DNA from: Trichobilharzia regenti
Taxonomy: Eukaryota; Platyhelminthes; Trematoda; Strigeidida; Schistosomatidae
Assembly: GCA_944472135.2 (NCBI GenBank)
Contig: OX235266.1
Coordinates: 15,541,925 to 15,605,924 of the forward strand
Reading direction: 5' to 3'
Length of the DNA: 64,000 bases
Shown here: piece after piece, positions 10,575-21,299 of the stretch
Numbering within the stretch: position 1 is the first letter of the stretch
Layout of the letters: every line of letters starts with the position of its first letter
Notes under the pieces: model-generated
The model's database searches: none
The model's input: only the letters and a program-made list of their open reading frames with translations
Told to the model about the DNA's origin: nothing
Position numbers and translations under genes: made by a program

Positions 10575-11850
10575 AACAAAGCATGGAATGGCAATCAAAC
10601 CTCTACTTCAACTTTATAAAATTTGAGAAGGCTTTCGACAGACAGCGTTGACCGCGAAGTAATTTGGAAACTACTCGAGTACTACGGCGTACCCCACCCC
10701 AAATATTCATCAACCTTATTATTCAACAGCTATACGACAACGGAACATGTCAAGTGATCCACAACGGAAAACTCAGCCAGGCGTTTAGAGTAAACACAGG
10801 AGTCAGACAAGGGTGCTGCTTATTATCACCCACAATGATATTCTTAATTGTGGTGGACTGACTGGATTATGCGTCAGACAGTGAGTGGGAAACGAGAAAC
10901 AGGACAGGGATATCCTGGACCGACTGACGTGAAGAACCTAGAAGACCTGGATTTCGCGAGGCGATGATTTATGTTTGGTGTCACACAATATCGAAGACTT
11001 ACAAGCAAAAACCGACCGACAAACTGGTCGAAGAAGCAGCCGGCGAAGACACGACTCCAGGTGAACATAGACGAGACGGAGGTTATGAGAATAACCAACC
11101 AACCAACCAATAACAACAACAACAGCAACATCCAGCACCAATCACCATCAACGGGAGGGATTTGAAAGAGGTTACTTCATTCACTCACTTATCTAGGGAG
11201 CATTGTCTCAACTACAGCCAGTCGGAACGGATGAGGATGTTAAATCGAGCGAAAATCGGGAAGGCGAGAAACACATCATCATCATCAACCTGAAACCAAT
11301 CTGGAAATCTTCGTCACTCAGCCAGAATCAACAACAAAATTAGGTCGGATTTTCAATACAAACGTCAAGTCAGTCAGCTCTTCTATACGGATCAAAAAAT
11401 GGCGGGCGGATCACAAAGAATATTTCCAACAGCCTGTTGCAGACCTTACCTTTATCAACATCTGTCTTCTCTGGCTCTATACTAAAGATCAATCAGATGG
11501 CCGGGCCGGAAAGAATCACCAACAAAATAATATGGGCACTAACAAACAAAACAAGAACCAATCGCCAACCAACAAATATGCAGGAGATGGATTGGACACT
11601 ACTATGAGGAGGCCGCTGGGTGACATCACGCGTCAAGCCCTCGAGTGGAACCCGAAAGGGAAGCGGCGAGTTGTACGTCCAAGGGTGACATGGAGGAGAT
11701 CGTGTGAAGGGGAGTTGAAACAGTATGGACTAACTAACGTGGATGCAGGTGAAAAGTACAGCAGAAGGAAGACAGAAGCAAGTTAAGACGTGCAGTTGAA
11801 GCCCTATGTTCCACTAGGAACCCAAGGGAACAATTATAATAAGTAATAGT
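10575..11850 (+). pseudogene. RTE/SR2-like LINE, 5'-truncated and frame-broken
   Basis: RT blocks can be read across frames: FNFIKFEKAFDR near 10606, QVIHNGKLSQAF and NTGVRQGC near 10750-10815, and a decayed catalytic region near 10930. The C-terminal domain is clear at 11590-11720 (TRQALEWNPKGKRR, then VTWRRSCEGELK). The 3' tail, gccctatgttccactaggaa followed by an aagggaacaa stretch at 11803-11846, is shared with the SINEs of this window. Many stops mean it is inactive. The clade assignment rests on these motifs. Confidence 0.8.
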
Positions 11851-11985
11851 TTCAAATTTTAGTAACTAATCATTTAGATTCATCTAAATACATGCCATGA
11901 TCATTCTTAATCATTATTTTTCTACATTTCATTTCCAAATAAATTAATATATGTTAAAATTATGCTAGTAAAACTATTGACAACT

Positions 11986-12122
11986 TTGAGGATTTCATCA
12001 TGAACTGACATTAGTTAGAAAACCATTAGAAAGGCAACAAGGAGAACAGGGCAGCTGTTTCTCGTCAGCCTAGTTTGGGACCCCGCTTCAGCATAACGCA
12101 CCCACCGCTGGTTTTCGAGCCT
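11986..12122 (-). mobile_element. Sm-alpha-like SINE fragment, hammerhead decayed
   Basis: The minus strand reads a hammerhead-like stretch (tgctgaagcggggtccc, then gaaacagctg) and the tail tctaactaatgtcagttcatga. Compared with the copies at 22825-23325 the core and stem II are disrupted. The element is joined to LINE 3' UTR sequence at about 12122. Confidence 0.65.
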
Positions 12123-12343
12123 AGGTTTACACTGCCTGGTTGGGATCCTCAAGATAATTCGTAATATGGATCAAAGTCAATCTCAATGCCTCGCACAGAT
12201 CCGTGATCTGTTATATCCCTTAAACCCCGACGTTTCTGTATGTTACTATTCTTTCCCCCATTCGCATTTCTCTTTAGCAATGTTACTTCAAATCTATTTA
12301 TCTTCTTTCATCTTGCCTTTCTTTGTGAGCTACATGGAGTCTA

Positions 12344-12355
12344 GCAACACGAAGT
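12344..12355. repeat. 12-bp target site duplication, left copy
   Basis: GCAACACGAAGT here and at 13699-13710 flank the nested minus-strand LINE exactly. Confidence 0.9.
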
Positions 12356-13698
12356 CTGTCTGTTTTCGACATAGAACTTTGCACAAATGTGCGACAGTTC
12401 AAGTCGCCACACTCCGTGTAGCACGCGAAGTTAGAGAAGAAAGTACAAGAAAAGCATAATAGAGACAGTGAGCAGAGATATGAGACAAAAGAGGGGTAAT
12501 AACGAAGAACAAAACACTTTCATTGGAGATCATAAGTCACAAGGAGTGGATGCATCTGCGCCACTGAGAACGATCTTTGAGCCATGTCACCAATTGTTTC
12601 CAACCATTTGCTTTTACCGTCTCGAGGACCCCAGCCTGGAAGTCTACACCTTTCTACGTGGCTTAGACCAACTGTTGTGGATTTCATTGACTGGTGAGGC
12701 CAAGTTTTTGTTTGACTGCCGCTAGTTTTTTTCCAGCCTGACCCTATATCCGCTAACATTGCTCGTCGAGGGAGGCGATGGCTTGGCATACGTAACACAT
12801 GTCCTAACCATCTCAGTCTTTGTAACTTCACGACTTCGTCGATTGATTTCCCCTGTTTACCTAGCACTCGACGCCTAACCTCCATGTTGCTCACCTTATT
12901 ATGCCACTTTACACGGGAAATAGAACGCAGGCACCTATGATCAAACACAGCTAGTCTTTTCATGTCTTCCACTCTCAGTGGCCAGGTCTCACAACCATAA
13001 AGGAGGACGGAGCGGACTGATGAGCAGTACACCCGCCCTTTGGTCGATAGTCGAACATCTCGTCTACGCCAGAGTCGGCGTAAACTAACAAATGCGAAAC
13101 GAGCCCCTTGTATTCGTGCTGAGATTTCGTCAGAGATCAGCCCGTTGGCACTGGCTAATGGTACTTCCCAAATAAGTGAAGCGGTCAACGTGCTCTACCA
13201 CTTCACTCCCTGTTTCTAATCTAGGAGTCAGTGTAGTCCAGTCCTGTAACATCATCTTGCATTTGGCGGGAGCGAATCGCATGCCAAACATTCGTAGATT
13301 GCGGCTCAAGGTGTTTAGAAGACTCTGCATTTTGTCAGCGTCTTCGCCTAGAAGGACTATATCGTCTGCATATTCCAAGTCAACGAGATTATTCCCTGGT
13401 AGCAAGTCAATCCCTGAGTCGCTGAAGTCACCTAGGGTTAAGTCCATTAATACATCTATGATGAAGTTGAATAGAAAAGGAGATAATGGGCATCCTTGAC
13501 GGACACCACTGGCCGTCATCAGTTCAGATGACAGCTCGCCGTAAGCCCTCACCTGGCTGTATGAGTACGAGTAGAGCGCCTTAATCAGTGCAATATATTT
13601 TCTTGGAATTCCCTTTACAGCCAAGCATCTCCAGAGAACTTCCCGATCGACAGAGTCGAATGCTGCCTTTAGGTCAAGAAATATAATGACTGTTGGAC
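12356..13698 (-). pseudogene. 5'-truncated non-LTR retrotransposon (RT plus C-terminal domain)
   Basis: Two overlapping frames carry one protein. 13697-13130 has IFLDLKAAFDSVDR (catalytic block A), ASGVRQGCPLSPFLF and LEYADDIVLLGED (catalytic YADD). 13188-12520 continues with ISARIQGARFAFVSLRRLWR, VRSVLLYGCETWPL and LRWLGHVLRMP. A frameshift separates them near 13155 and another lies near 12575. The few codons upstream of IIFLD come from the target LINE's UTR. The 3' end is marked by gaaaacagacagac, without poly-A. The type resembles the RTE-related LINEs of schistosomes. A second, shorter copy is at 21404-22197. Confidence 0.88.
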
Positions 13699-13831
13699 GC
13701 AACACGAAGTGAAGCACTTCAGTGCTGAAACCAGACACTTAGTCGGTCAATCTGAATCATGTCAACAGTTGAGAAAGCCACTAAACAGAAGAAACACACC
13801 TTTAGTAGAAAGCAAAAATTATATTTATTCA

Positions 13832-13837
13832 CACAGA
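13832..13837 (-). terminator. Putative polyadenylation signal of the GST gene
   Basis: AATAAA on the minus strand, about 165 bases past the GST stop codon. No other AATAAA was noted between them. Confidence 0.5.
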
Positions 13838-14000
13838 GCACACATAGAAAGGATAAATAGCATAACATCAATAGAAAAGTGTTGAGCTACTACAACTACA
13901 AAAATATAAACCATCCACAGTCATGATAACAATATCAATCAAATGAGCAAAGTTGACTTTGAATTCCGCTTCAATTTACAAACTCCATTCATTCATTCAT

Positions 14001-14269
14001 TCATTCTATATCAGGATCATCTTTACCCTGATGTTTATTATTCACAAAACGAGCAATAAGTTGACATGATGCAACACTTTCAGCAACAAATGATTTCTTT
14101 CTCATTGCGTCTAAATATCCTGTCAATTTAGGCCATTTAGCGCGTAGTTCATCGTTTCCATTCAATTCACCAATATTATTCAAGTCTTTCCCGTTGATTC
14201 GTCCGACAATAGTTTCAAATCTTTGTAAATGTGGAAAGATGAGTAGATCGGCTAGGCTTAAATCGTGAC
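14001..14269 (-). CDS. GSTO: Omega-class glutathione S-transferase, last exon
   Basis: The exon opens after a pyrimidine-rich acceptor (tttttctag) and ends with TGA at 14001-14003. It encodes the C-terminal all-helical domain: HDLSLADLLIFPHLQRFETI, then KWPKLTGYLDAMRKKSF and a tail ending DDPDIE. A 'D-x-x-hydrophobic-P-x-hydrophobic-x-R' helix is typical of omega GSTs, cytosolic thiol transferase/dehydroascorbate reductase-type enzymes. Splice phase matches the exon at 22658-22775: G from that exon plus GT here restores glycine. An ATTC microsatellite overlaps the stop. Reading the open frame further upstream gives intron codons (MNSSHLIFVLFL), so that start is rejected. Confidence 0.85.
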
Positions 14270-14399
14270 CTAGAAAAAGCACAAAGATGAGATGAGATGA
14301 GTTCAATTCATGGAATTACTTATGCGTTAAGGAAAAATACTGTACACAGTACATATTGAATATTTCAACGACGATGTGTGAAGCCACATATATAATTTG

Positions 14400-14690
14400 A
14401 TGTTACATAACTGGAGTCGATTGACACTGGAAACTACTACTTCAACACTATGGAGTACAGTGCTCCAAATCTTTATGAACTTCATTCAACAGCTGTACAA
14501 CAATGCTACAACGGAAAACTACTCAGCGAAGCCTTTGAAATGAAGACATGAGTAAGGCAAAGCTGCCTGCTTACCATCTCTCCAATGATATTCTTAATTA
14601 TAGTAGCTTGGATTATATGGAAGACACTTTTGGAGTGATAATAGAAGACTCTAGAAGACGTGGGACTTCGAGAACCATTTATATCACGAA
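14400..14690 (+). pseudogene. RTE-like RT fragment
   Basis: Across frames one reads a decayed RT: CYNGKLLSEAFEMKT, VRQSCLLTISPMIFLIIVAW and LEDVGLREPF, aligned with the same blocks in the LINE at 10575-11850. It is heavily broken. Confidence 0.6.
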
Positions 14691-14728
14691 AAATACCCAT
14701 TTATTCATAAGTAAAAACACAGTTTTTT

Positions 14729-15060
14729 TGTTCAGTGAAGAAATTTCTTTTCAACGACTTCATTTCCGGGCTGTACAGCCCTATTTATATTACAGAAAAA
14801 CGTTATTAAATGGCACTAAATAAATTTGAAGTCTTCAAATTGAAGTATGCGCTGAAGATGTCACCCAGTAAGGTGATGAAAGCTTCGCAAACTAACCATC
14901 CAGCTCAGAGAAAAAAACCACATCAAAACATATATATGTATATTGACTGAGCAATTATTTAGTGCCATTTAATAACGTTTTCCTGTAATATAAATACTCC
15001 TGTACAGCCCGGAAATGAAGTCGTTGAAAAGAAATTTCTTCGCTGAACAAAAAAACCATT
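14729..15060. repeat. Inverted repeat around a hammerhead-like motif
   Basis: The left arm (14729-14822) and right arm (14957-15060) are near-perfect reverse complements (for example cgacttcatttccgggctgt against its complement near 15010). The spacer includes 14846-14889, which reads tatgcg, CTGAAGA, a 6-bp hairpin (gtcacc / ggtgat) and gaaagcttcgca. This looks like a PLE-end hammerhead but has one extra T after the core. It lies just upstream of a PLE RT fragment. Confidence 0.7.
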
Positions 15061-16260
15061 TACATCTAATGTGTTATACATAGCGATTGAAAACTTCAGT
15101 CCCACCCCCACATCGAAGTATAGTGGAGGTATGTAGATGACACATTCACTGTACTTAGAACACAAGATATAGATAGATTTTTCAAACACATCAACTCGAA
15201 GGTAGATGCAGTTCAATTCACTTAATGAATTGGAAAGTCAGAAAGGGGGAGCTTCCAATGTTAGATTGCAGCGTGAAAAGGAAAGAAGATGGGAAGTTAA
15301 ACAATACTAGTGAGTTTACAGGAAACCCACACAGTCAAACAGATATTTTGACTTCCGATCATCCCATCCTATGTCAGTGAAAACAGGATTGGTGAAATGT
15401 TTAAGTGAGAGAGCACAAAAACTAAGTAGTATCAAGGAAAATCTAAGACAGGAAGAGATACGCATAAGAGAAACCTTTAAACTTAATTATTTATTATTAT
15501 TATTTCCTTCACGTTCCCCAGTGGAACATAGGGCTTCAAGCTAGTGGCTTGAAGTTTCTGTAGCAGTGTTTATTTTACAGGATGGGGTTGCTAGCCTCAT
15601 GCCCAACCTTTCCTCTTTATGAGCATTATTTCTGGCTTGGCGAGGTAAAGGAGTGCGTCGGTTGGCCGGGGATCGAACCCCCGGACCATGTGCATGGTCG
15701 GCGAGCGTCGTAACCGCTATGCCACCGACGCGTTACTTCAAACTTAATAATTACCCGGATAAATTAGTCAGGAAATATGTAAGGAAATGTAAAAATAAAA
15801 TAAGTAATGATAGTAGCGATAGTGGTAATATTAATAATAATAATGACACGAACAATAAGGAGTCTAAATCATCGGTAGTAATCCATACAAGGAAGGAACC
15901 TCGGAAACCACATTACGCAGAATTCTTAACAAGGCAGGAATAAAAGTGGCTGGCATTCAAACCCACAAACTCAATTAGAAACAAGCTTTGTCGGTTAAAG
16001 GATCAATCATGTGGAGCCTTTAAAACAAAACAATTTCATTTATCTCATACCCTGCTGGAATGATTGTCAGGTCAAATACATAGGTCAGAGTAGTAGAACA
16101 GGGGCAGTCAGACTAGCGGAGCATAAAAACCTAGCAGCAAAATCTAGATTAGTTGACCCGAATAAGATAAGAAATCTAGAAAAGAGTTCAGCTATAGCAC
16201 TCTCTAAACGCAATTACACACAACCATACAATAGGCTGGATGGCATAAGATGACAGTTTC
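15060..16260 (+). pseudogene. PLE fragment (RT end to GIY-YIG), split by a SINE
   Basis: From 15060 the readings follow PLE RT: YVDDTFTVLRTQDIDRFF near 15135, LNEWKVRKGELPMLDCSVKR in shifted frames and a thumb region. A SINE at 15494-15732 interrupts. The frame resumes at about 15735 with FKLNNYPDKLVRKYVRKC, an Asn/Ser-rich linker, and a GIY-YIG block (VKYIGQSSRTGAVRLAEHK) near 16072. Stops and shifts make it a relic. Confidence 0.8.
15494..15732 (-). mobile_element. Full-length tRNA-derived SINE with LINE-like tail
   Basis: On the minus strand: head gcgtcggtggcatagcggtt (A box), anticodon-arm palindrome gaccatgcacatggtc, B box gggttcgatcc, body, then tail gccctatgttccactgggga and an ATA-rich end. 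The flanks aaacttaattatt (left) and aaacttaataatt (right) look like a target duplication with one mismatch. The tail matches the RTE LINE tail at 11803. Confidence 0.85.
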
Positions 16261-17089
16261 AAAATCTAATGTCACATGGTGAAGGGGGAGATTGATAACA
16301 GACGCTTTGTTTATCGAATCAATTGCAAACCAACACGTGTAACAGAAATGATTCAACACCTATCTAGTTAGATATCTGGAAAATTCTACTATACTAACGA
16401 CGACAAATAGGAGAAGACAAAGAAAACTATAAAACTCAAGTCTCAAAGTCGTGTGATTATAATTGATGATATGATTATGAACAATAATGGATTGTGTTCG
16501 AAACTGTGTCATCCAGTAAATATTATAATACTGTTTCACTCACTGTGAGTGATATATCTATAATAAGCAAACTAATATGGAATTACTTCCGACCACAGTG
16601 CCCAAGTTTTATACATATACTAATAGGATAAAGTGGAGGTGTGCTATTGAGGTCACCGTTGTTCCGCTTGGGACGCAAAGTAATAACAAATATAAATAAA
16701 TAAATAAGCAAAATTTTATTGCATGCAACTTTGTTCTCTACTACAACATAATAAGCTGAATAGGATTTTAATCACACCATCAATCAGTTCATTGTACAGA
16801 CAGACACACATTTGCTGAAAGAGGTCACACGTGTTCATCATATTTCATTGTTTTTGTTGCTTAATTCAAGTTAATAATGACTCTATATGAACTTGACCTC
16901 AGTGTAAACTAACAAGCGATATGAGGTGTTCATTTTTTATAGGAAACAGTATTGAACTATCGTTTATAAATAAAATTAACACATTTTTAATACATGTACG
17001 AGCTATTTAACCTTTTAAAGTGTTATGAAACTTTACTGAGTTTGTAATCAGTTAGTTAGTTAGTTAGTCAGTCAGCCATTTTGTTGTAA
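16261..17089. other. No recognised gene
   Basis: AT-rich, with an AAAT run near 16692 and a GTTA run at 17046-17072. The first 200 bases may be PLE 3' tail. I see no supported coding sequence. Confidence 0.5.
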
Positions 17090-17571
17090 TTGTGAAGTGA
17101 TCCGAATAAATCCGTTGCTACTTTGACATGTCTGCGCCTGTTAATTACTATAATCGTAATGAACTCGACTGATACACCGATATGCGCCTATTTGTCCGTT
17201 GTACCCACCTTCCGATTCACTGAGCCACGCAAACATCAAAAAACAAAAGCTGGGGCTGGCCTGGGACTGTAAGATATTGTACTATTGTACAATCTAGGAA
17301 ATAACATAATATACATTTTCTTAACCATAATAAAGTCGGTGTACAGCCGTGAGAATGGATTATTCTTATTGGCTTGAAGTTGCTATTCTCATTGGTTGAC
17401 GATCCAAGAAAGCCGAAGGTGAGACAAAAGACGATAAAAGTGGTCACACACCAAAATCACAGTATGCGTGAGAAAGGATACACATACATCACATAGTAGT
17501 AACTCCATCACATGATAAATCACATAATTTGTGAGAAAGGATGATATACTATTTTTCACAGGGTCCTATCA
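17090..17571 (-). mobile_element. Solo LTR related to the gypsy LTR
   Basis: On the minus strand the sequence starts tgataggaccc at 17571 and shares with the LTR at 4994 the blocks tcctttctcac, cttttgttttttgatgtttg, gtgaatcggaaggt and a terminus acaattacaaca. No primer-binding site or internal region follows. I could not find a target duplication, so the inner end is approximate. Open frames inside it are not genes. Confidence 0.65.
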
Positions 17572-18265
17572 GTCACTGAAGTGTTTCCTATCTGAGGTAT
17601 GTTTCAGTCGCATGATTTTCCTGAGATCGACACCACTACTATGTGTGGTAGGAAATCAATCCAAATTTACCGCTATCTTGACATCAGTTTCGTCTTAAAT
17701 CTCTGCTGACTGTTTCATATCCTGTTGATTTCTACAAGAATCTTTCGCTTGATGACTTATATTTATGTTACACATGAGGAAATTTGAGACTTTGAGCAAC
17801 TGTAAATTTCAACTTCTCTTACAATGTACTAAATTCATATAGTCTACGGGTCAAGTTAAGCTTTAAGCACCACTAACTAATTACCAATGGAGTGCGACGG
17901 CACCAATGACCGTGAAACGCTCACTGAGCAAGTTAGTGAAACCTGGCAAATAATATTGTCATCACCAATAAAAATATGCTCATCGAAGTGTTATCCTATT
18001 AAATGGGATATCCGACAAGTTTCAGCTTAATTTCGGTAAAGATTAAGTTACGCTTTAAGTCAAGAACAAGTTTGGGTTAGGTTAACTTAATATAAAGGCG
18101 ATATTAGGGTTGGTGGTTCGAGTTAGATTACAGTTAGTTTAGGGATATTTTCACGTTAGGGTTAGTTAAGTTCAGGAAAGATTAGGACTATTGTTAGCGT
18201 TACAAGACCACAATAACTACATGCATAGAATGTATAAGAATAGTACTTAAGTACACAATTGTAGA
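17572..18265. other. No recognised feature
   Basis: Single-copy-looking sequence with a patch of 'gggttag'-like words near 18080-18180. Nothing supported. Confidence 0.4.
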
Positions 18266-18425
18266 CTATAATTCCATTGTGAGTAAAATGTATTCCGACA
18301 AAATATCAGTGTTATACAATAATATTTACTGATGACAGACAACGTTTGGAGCACAATTTATTGCTCACGAAATATTACTATGAGACTTTATCAGAATAAA
18401 TTTTACCAACAATGGAATTATACTC
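18266..18425. mobile_element. Short element with terminal inverted repeats (MITE-like)
   Basis: About 31 bases at 18268-18298 (tataattccattgtgagtaa...) recur inverted at 18391-18422, enclosing about 90 bases with an inner gagcaca/tgctc hairpin. A related copy with only the left end is at 45784-45890. No coding. It could be a small DNA transposon or the folded end of a retroelement. Confidence 0.55.
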
Positions 18426-19130
18426 TATTGATACGCCAACCTAAAACTGAGAGCTACTCTTATCAGTTGTGAGAAGAAGGTATCCTCTGTAACACTTTTG
18501 CTACAGTTTTTAGGCATCTTTTCATAAATGCATGCATTTCATGCATACACAAAAATGCCTCCTTCACTTGATTGGTGCGTTCGACGTCATTCGCTGATTG
18601 GTTGGTTAGTTAGTGGTGCTCAAAGTTTAAAACTTTGCAATTCCACACTCATTTTTATTCTTCATCTTCTTCACTGTTCCCCTTTATATCGTCCCAGTGG
18701 ATTTTTCAAAAAGGGCGACTATGTGTGTTATAATGACGTAGAACTTTGAAGGCTGTGAAAGCAAGGTTAGTAATAAGTGTTGGAGACGACTTTGACTCAG
18801 CTAACCGACATTTTTGTTGTTGTTGTTGTTGTTGTTAGTAGGAGGAGCATTTCAATTCTTGCAAGGAAATAATTGGCGGTTACTGAAAAGCCTCCTTTTT
18901 ATTCGCAGCTTTCTTACTTTGTATCTTTCTCTCTTTCTCTTTATCGCCGGGTGTGAGTGAAACCAGAAGAAATTTCATACGACTTTATACTCGTGTTTAT
19001 GGCCATTATCACTGACATTTACCACAGATGACTGTGTGAAGAGAGAGAGAGACACACAAATATCAGAAAAGAGCCCAAAAACAACCTACTTTATAAAGAG
19101 CAAAACAAACAGCGTTATAATTATTGCCAA
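18426..19130. other. No recognised gene; GTT microsatellite
   Basis: A GTT run lies at about 18814-18837. A 73-codon frame at 18528-18749 has no recognisable family. Confidence 0.4.
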
Positions 19131-19133
19131 ATC

Positions 19134-19250
19134 TTGCTGAAGAGTCCCAAACTAGGCTGATGAAACAACTGGCTGTCCAGTACTCCCCCGAAGGTTTTCC
19201 AATGGTTCTCTAACTGATGTCAGCCAGCTAGCTTATGATGAAATCTTTCA
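19134..19250 (+). mobile_element. Sm-alpha-like SINE, head missing, hammerhead broken
   Basis: Begins within the ribozyme (ctgaagagtcccaaactagg), then an inserted/duplicated stretch destroys stem II, then ggctgtccagtactcc and the tail tctctaactgatgtcagc. It is the same subfamily as 22825-23325. Confidence 0.65.
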
Positions 19251-19593
19251 ACCAAACAAACAAATTCCCCACAAATCTAATACTTGAAAACATCGTGAAA
19301 TAACATTCTTAGTTAGAGAGAAATCCATTAAACCCTTGAAGGCCAACACTTGAAAGTTCATCTCCTACTCATTACTAACGTAATATAGAGTCCTAGTGAA
19401 AAGTTGTGATCAATAAAGAGTCAATCAAATCCGGTGTGAGAAGAGATGCTCACCGATGACAATTCCTAGTGGTGGGTTGAGTTTTATATATATTCATGGA
19501 TAATCCCTATCCAGGCATTAATGAAAACAAAACACGTAGTTCAGCGAAGAGTCTCTTTTCAGTGAATTCATTTTTTTAGCTATACAATCGCAA

Positions 19594-19654
<61 letters not shown>

Positions 19655-20539
19655 AGTCGGACCACCATATTATCAAGGTAGCAAGCCATTAATGATCAAG
19701 GTGTTTGCGATTTTCGGCAAAGTCAAGACACAGATACATTCAATCCACCTACCACATTATAAGTTGTATTTTCTGTTGGTTGACCTGTGAAACATTTTAT
19801 ATGCCCAATCAAAACAGTTTCAAAATTTAGAATCAAAATGACTTCTGGCATTTATTGCTATCTGGATCAATCAATCAATCATGGACTTTATGGATAAATT
19901 GCGTTATGGGGTTATTTTTTTATATCGATTCTCATCTGTCTACGATAGAACAGTTACTCACACACACACACACACACACACACACTACAGTTTACACATC
20001 ACATTCAGTGAAATGAAAGGTATATGTTGTCATGTATGAATGTAACAATAAATATTCTAATCAGATTGATAAACATGATTAGATTGTAATTTATTTATTT
20101 CATTTATTAATTTATATTATAAATACCTTACATACCTACGAAATATTTAACTGACACCAATTGTATTAGCTGGTTGGAGGCAATCGACCACAGGAAGCCT
20201 TGGACACCACCACCTAGTAGGTGTTGTGCTACTTGGCACTCACCAGTCAGTCAGTCAGCCAGCCAGCAAAGCAGGCGTATCTGCAACCACATTGAAGGAA
20301 CCCATATCCCTCCTCAGATTTGAGCCCGCATCACCCAGTGAGTATTGCAGTCAGTCAATGCTACAAACCTGAACTGATAGAATTTAGTCTACACCACCAA
20401 AGAAAGGGCTAGAGAGACATCACACTGGTTACTAGTGTCCAATCAATCTTTAGGTTACAAGGGAAGCTAGTAGACTGTTCAACCGCATTTCCGAGCTTAG
20501 TGTCGACTACTAAACTTGGTGAGATTTAGAAGTAGGCAA
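19251..20539. repeat. Repeat-poor stretch with AT and CA microsatellites
   Basis: An uninterrupted AT/TA run lies at 19596-19652 and a CA run at 19959-19985. The region 20160-20490 contains tRNA-like fragments and GTCA/GCCA short repeats (20245-20275). No gene. Confidence 0.6.
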
Positions 20540-20606
20540 GCAAGGGCTCAAACCCGAAACTACTACATAGCTGCCGACCATTCCTACAACTCAACCACGG
20601 ATGCAT
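20540..20606 (-). mobile_element. tRNA-like SINE head
   Basis: On the minus strand gcatccgtggttgagttgta (A box) and gggtttgagccc (B box) occur with tRNA spacing, but the arms do not pair well. It is read as a SINE head rather than a functional tRNA gene. Confidence 0.5.
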
Positions 20607-21299
20607 AAATTCACCTTAAAACATCAGTGCATTTGTTGAGTGGTCAAAGAGTTGTTTACAACACAAGGAAAGTTTGTATCACGGAGATTAATGTGGTTGA
20701 GATGACATTTCTTTGCAACTGACTTCTATCGCAATAAATACCCAGCAACAAAACATTTATGAGTACATTAGACAAAAGGGAGGAGGAGTACAAACTGAGC
20801 TATTTAACAAAAGTTACTTAAGAAACACAACTCATAATCAGGTATCAATATCATACACGTCAACAAAACGAAATGTTGCAGAACTGTTACATAAGTCAAA
20901 CACTTGCGTGACCAATTCCTAATCAGTCAAACTGATTACCTATTAAAATTTTTTGTCTTTGATCCTATTTGATTAATATTATATGGGGTGCTTCACATCC
21001 GTTCTAGCTGCTCTCGCAGATTCCTAGCACTTCCATGCCGTATTTTCTCATTTCTTTGGCTACCTACCACCTGGGCAGTCTTCCCAGCCTCGTACACTGT
21101 ACAAACATTCCGCATCCCCACACTCTTATTTTTTGCTTTCATCGCGAGAAGATACATCGGCTGATTGGCTTTCCCAGGACTTTCATCAACCTGCGTCATT
21201 TCGCCTCTCTGATTCCAGAGGCATTGAAGTTTTCGTAGCAGTTTGATTCATTTTTCGGCGTAGCCCCACACACCCAATTCTCCCTCTTTCCTCGTGCTT
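20607..21299. other. No recognised feature
   Basis: A few open frames under 70 codons, none with family resemblance or a repeat partner in the window. Confidence 0.4.

Larger units (their letters stand above)
9828..11965. repeat. Three dispersed direct repeats of about 85 bp
   Basis: The sequence 'ctagatacataccacgatca' and its continuation (ttcttaat, cattattttctacatttcat, then a gttaaaa-rich end) appears at about 9828-9912, 10452-10540 and 11876-11965 in the same orientation. The first and second copies enclose a PLE tail; the second and third enclose an RTE LINE. Confidence 0.7.
12123..13728 (+). pseudogene. LINE 3' UTR fragment, interrupted by another LINE
   Basis: 12123-12355 and 13699-13728 together match one continuous 3' UTR like that at 36180-36470 (tgggatcctcaag, ccgtgatctg, ttctttcccccattcgc, ending gtgctgaaaccagacact). 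The break holds a minus-strand LINE (12356-13698). No protein is encoded by this part. Confidence 0.75.

Noticed and set aside
13699..13738. Start codon and first 13 residues of the LINE frame (MSGFSTEVLHFVL)
   Set aside because: These codons belong to the target duplication and the interrupted LINE's 3' UTR, not to the inserted element.
17217..17447. 76-codon minus-strand frame with hydrophobic start
   Set aside because: Lies wholly inside a solo LTR; no family.
19596..19790. Open frame starting in the AT microsatellite
   Set aside because: The Tyr/Ile repeat is only the translation of the dinucleotide run.
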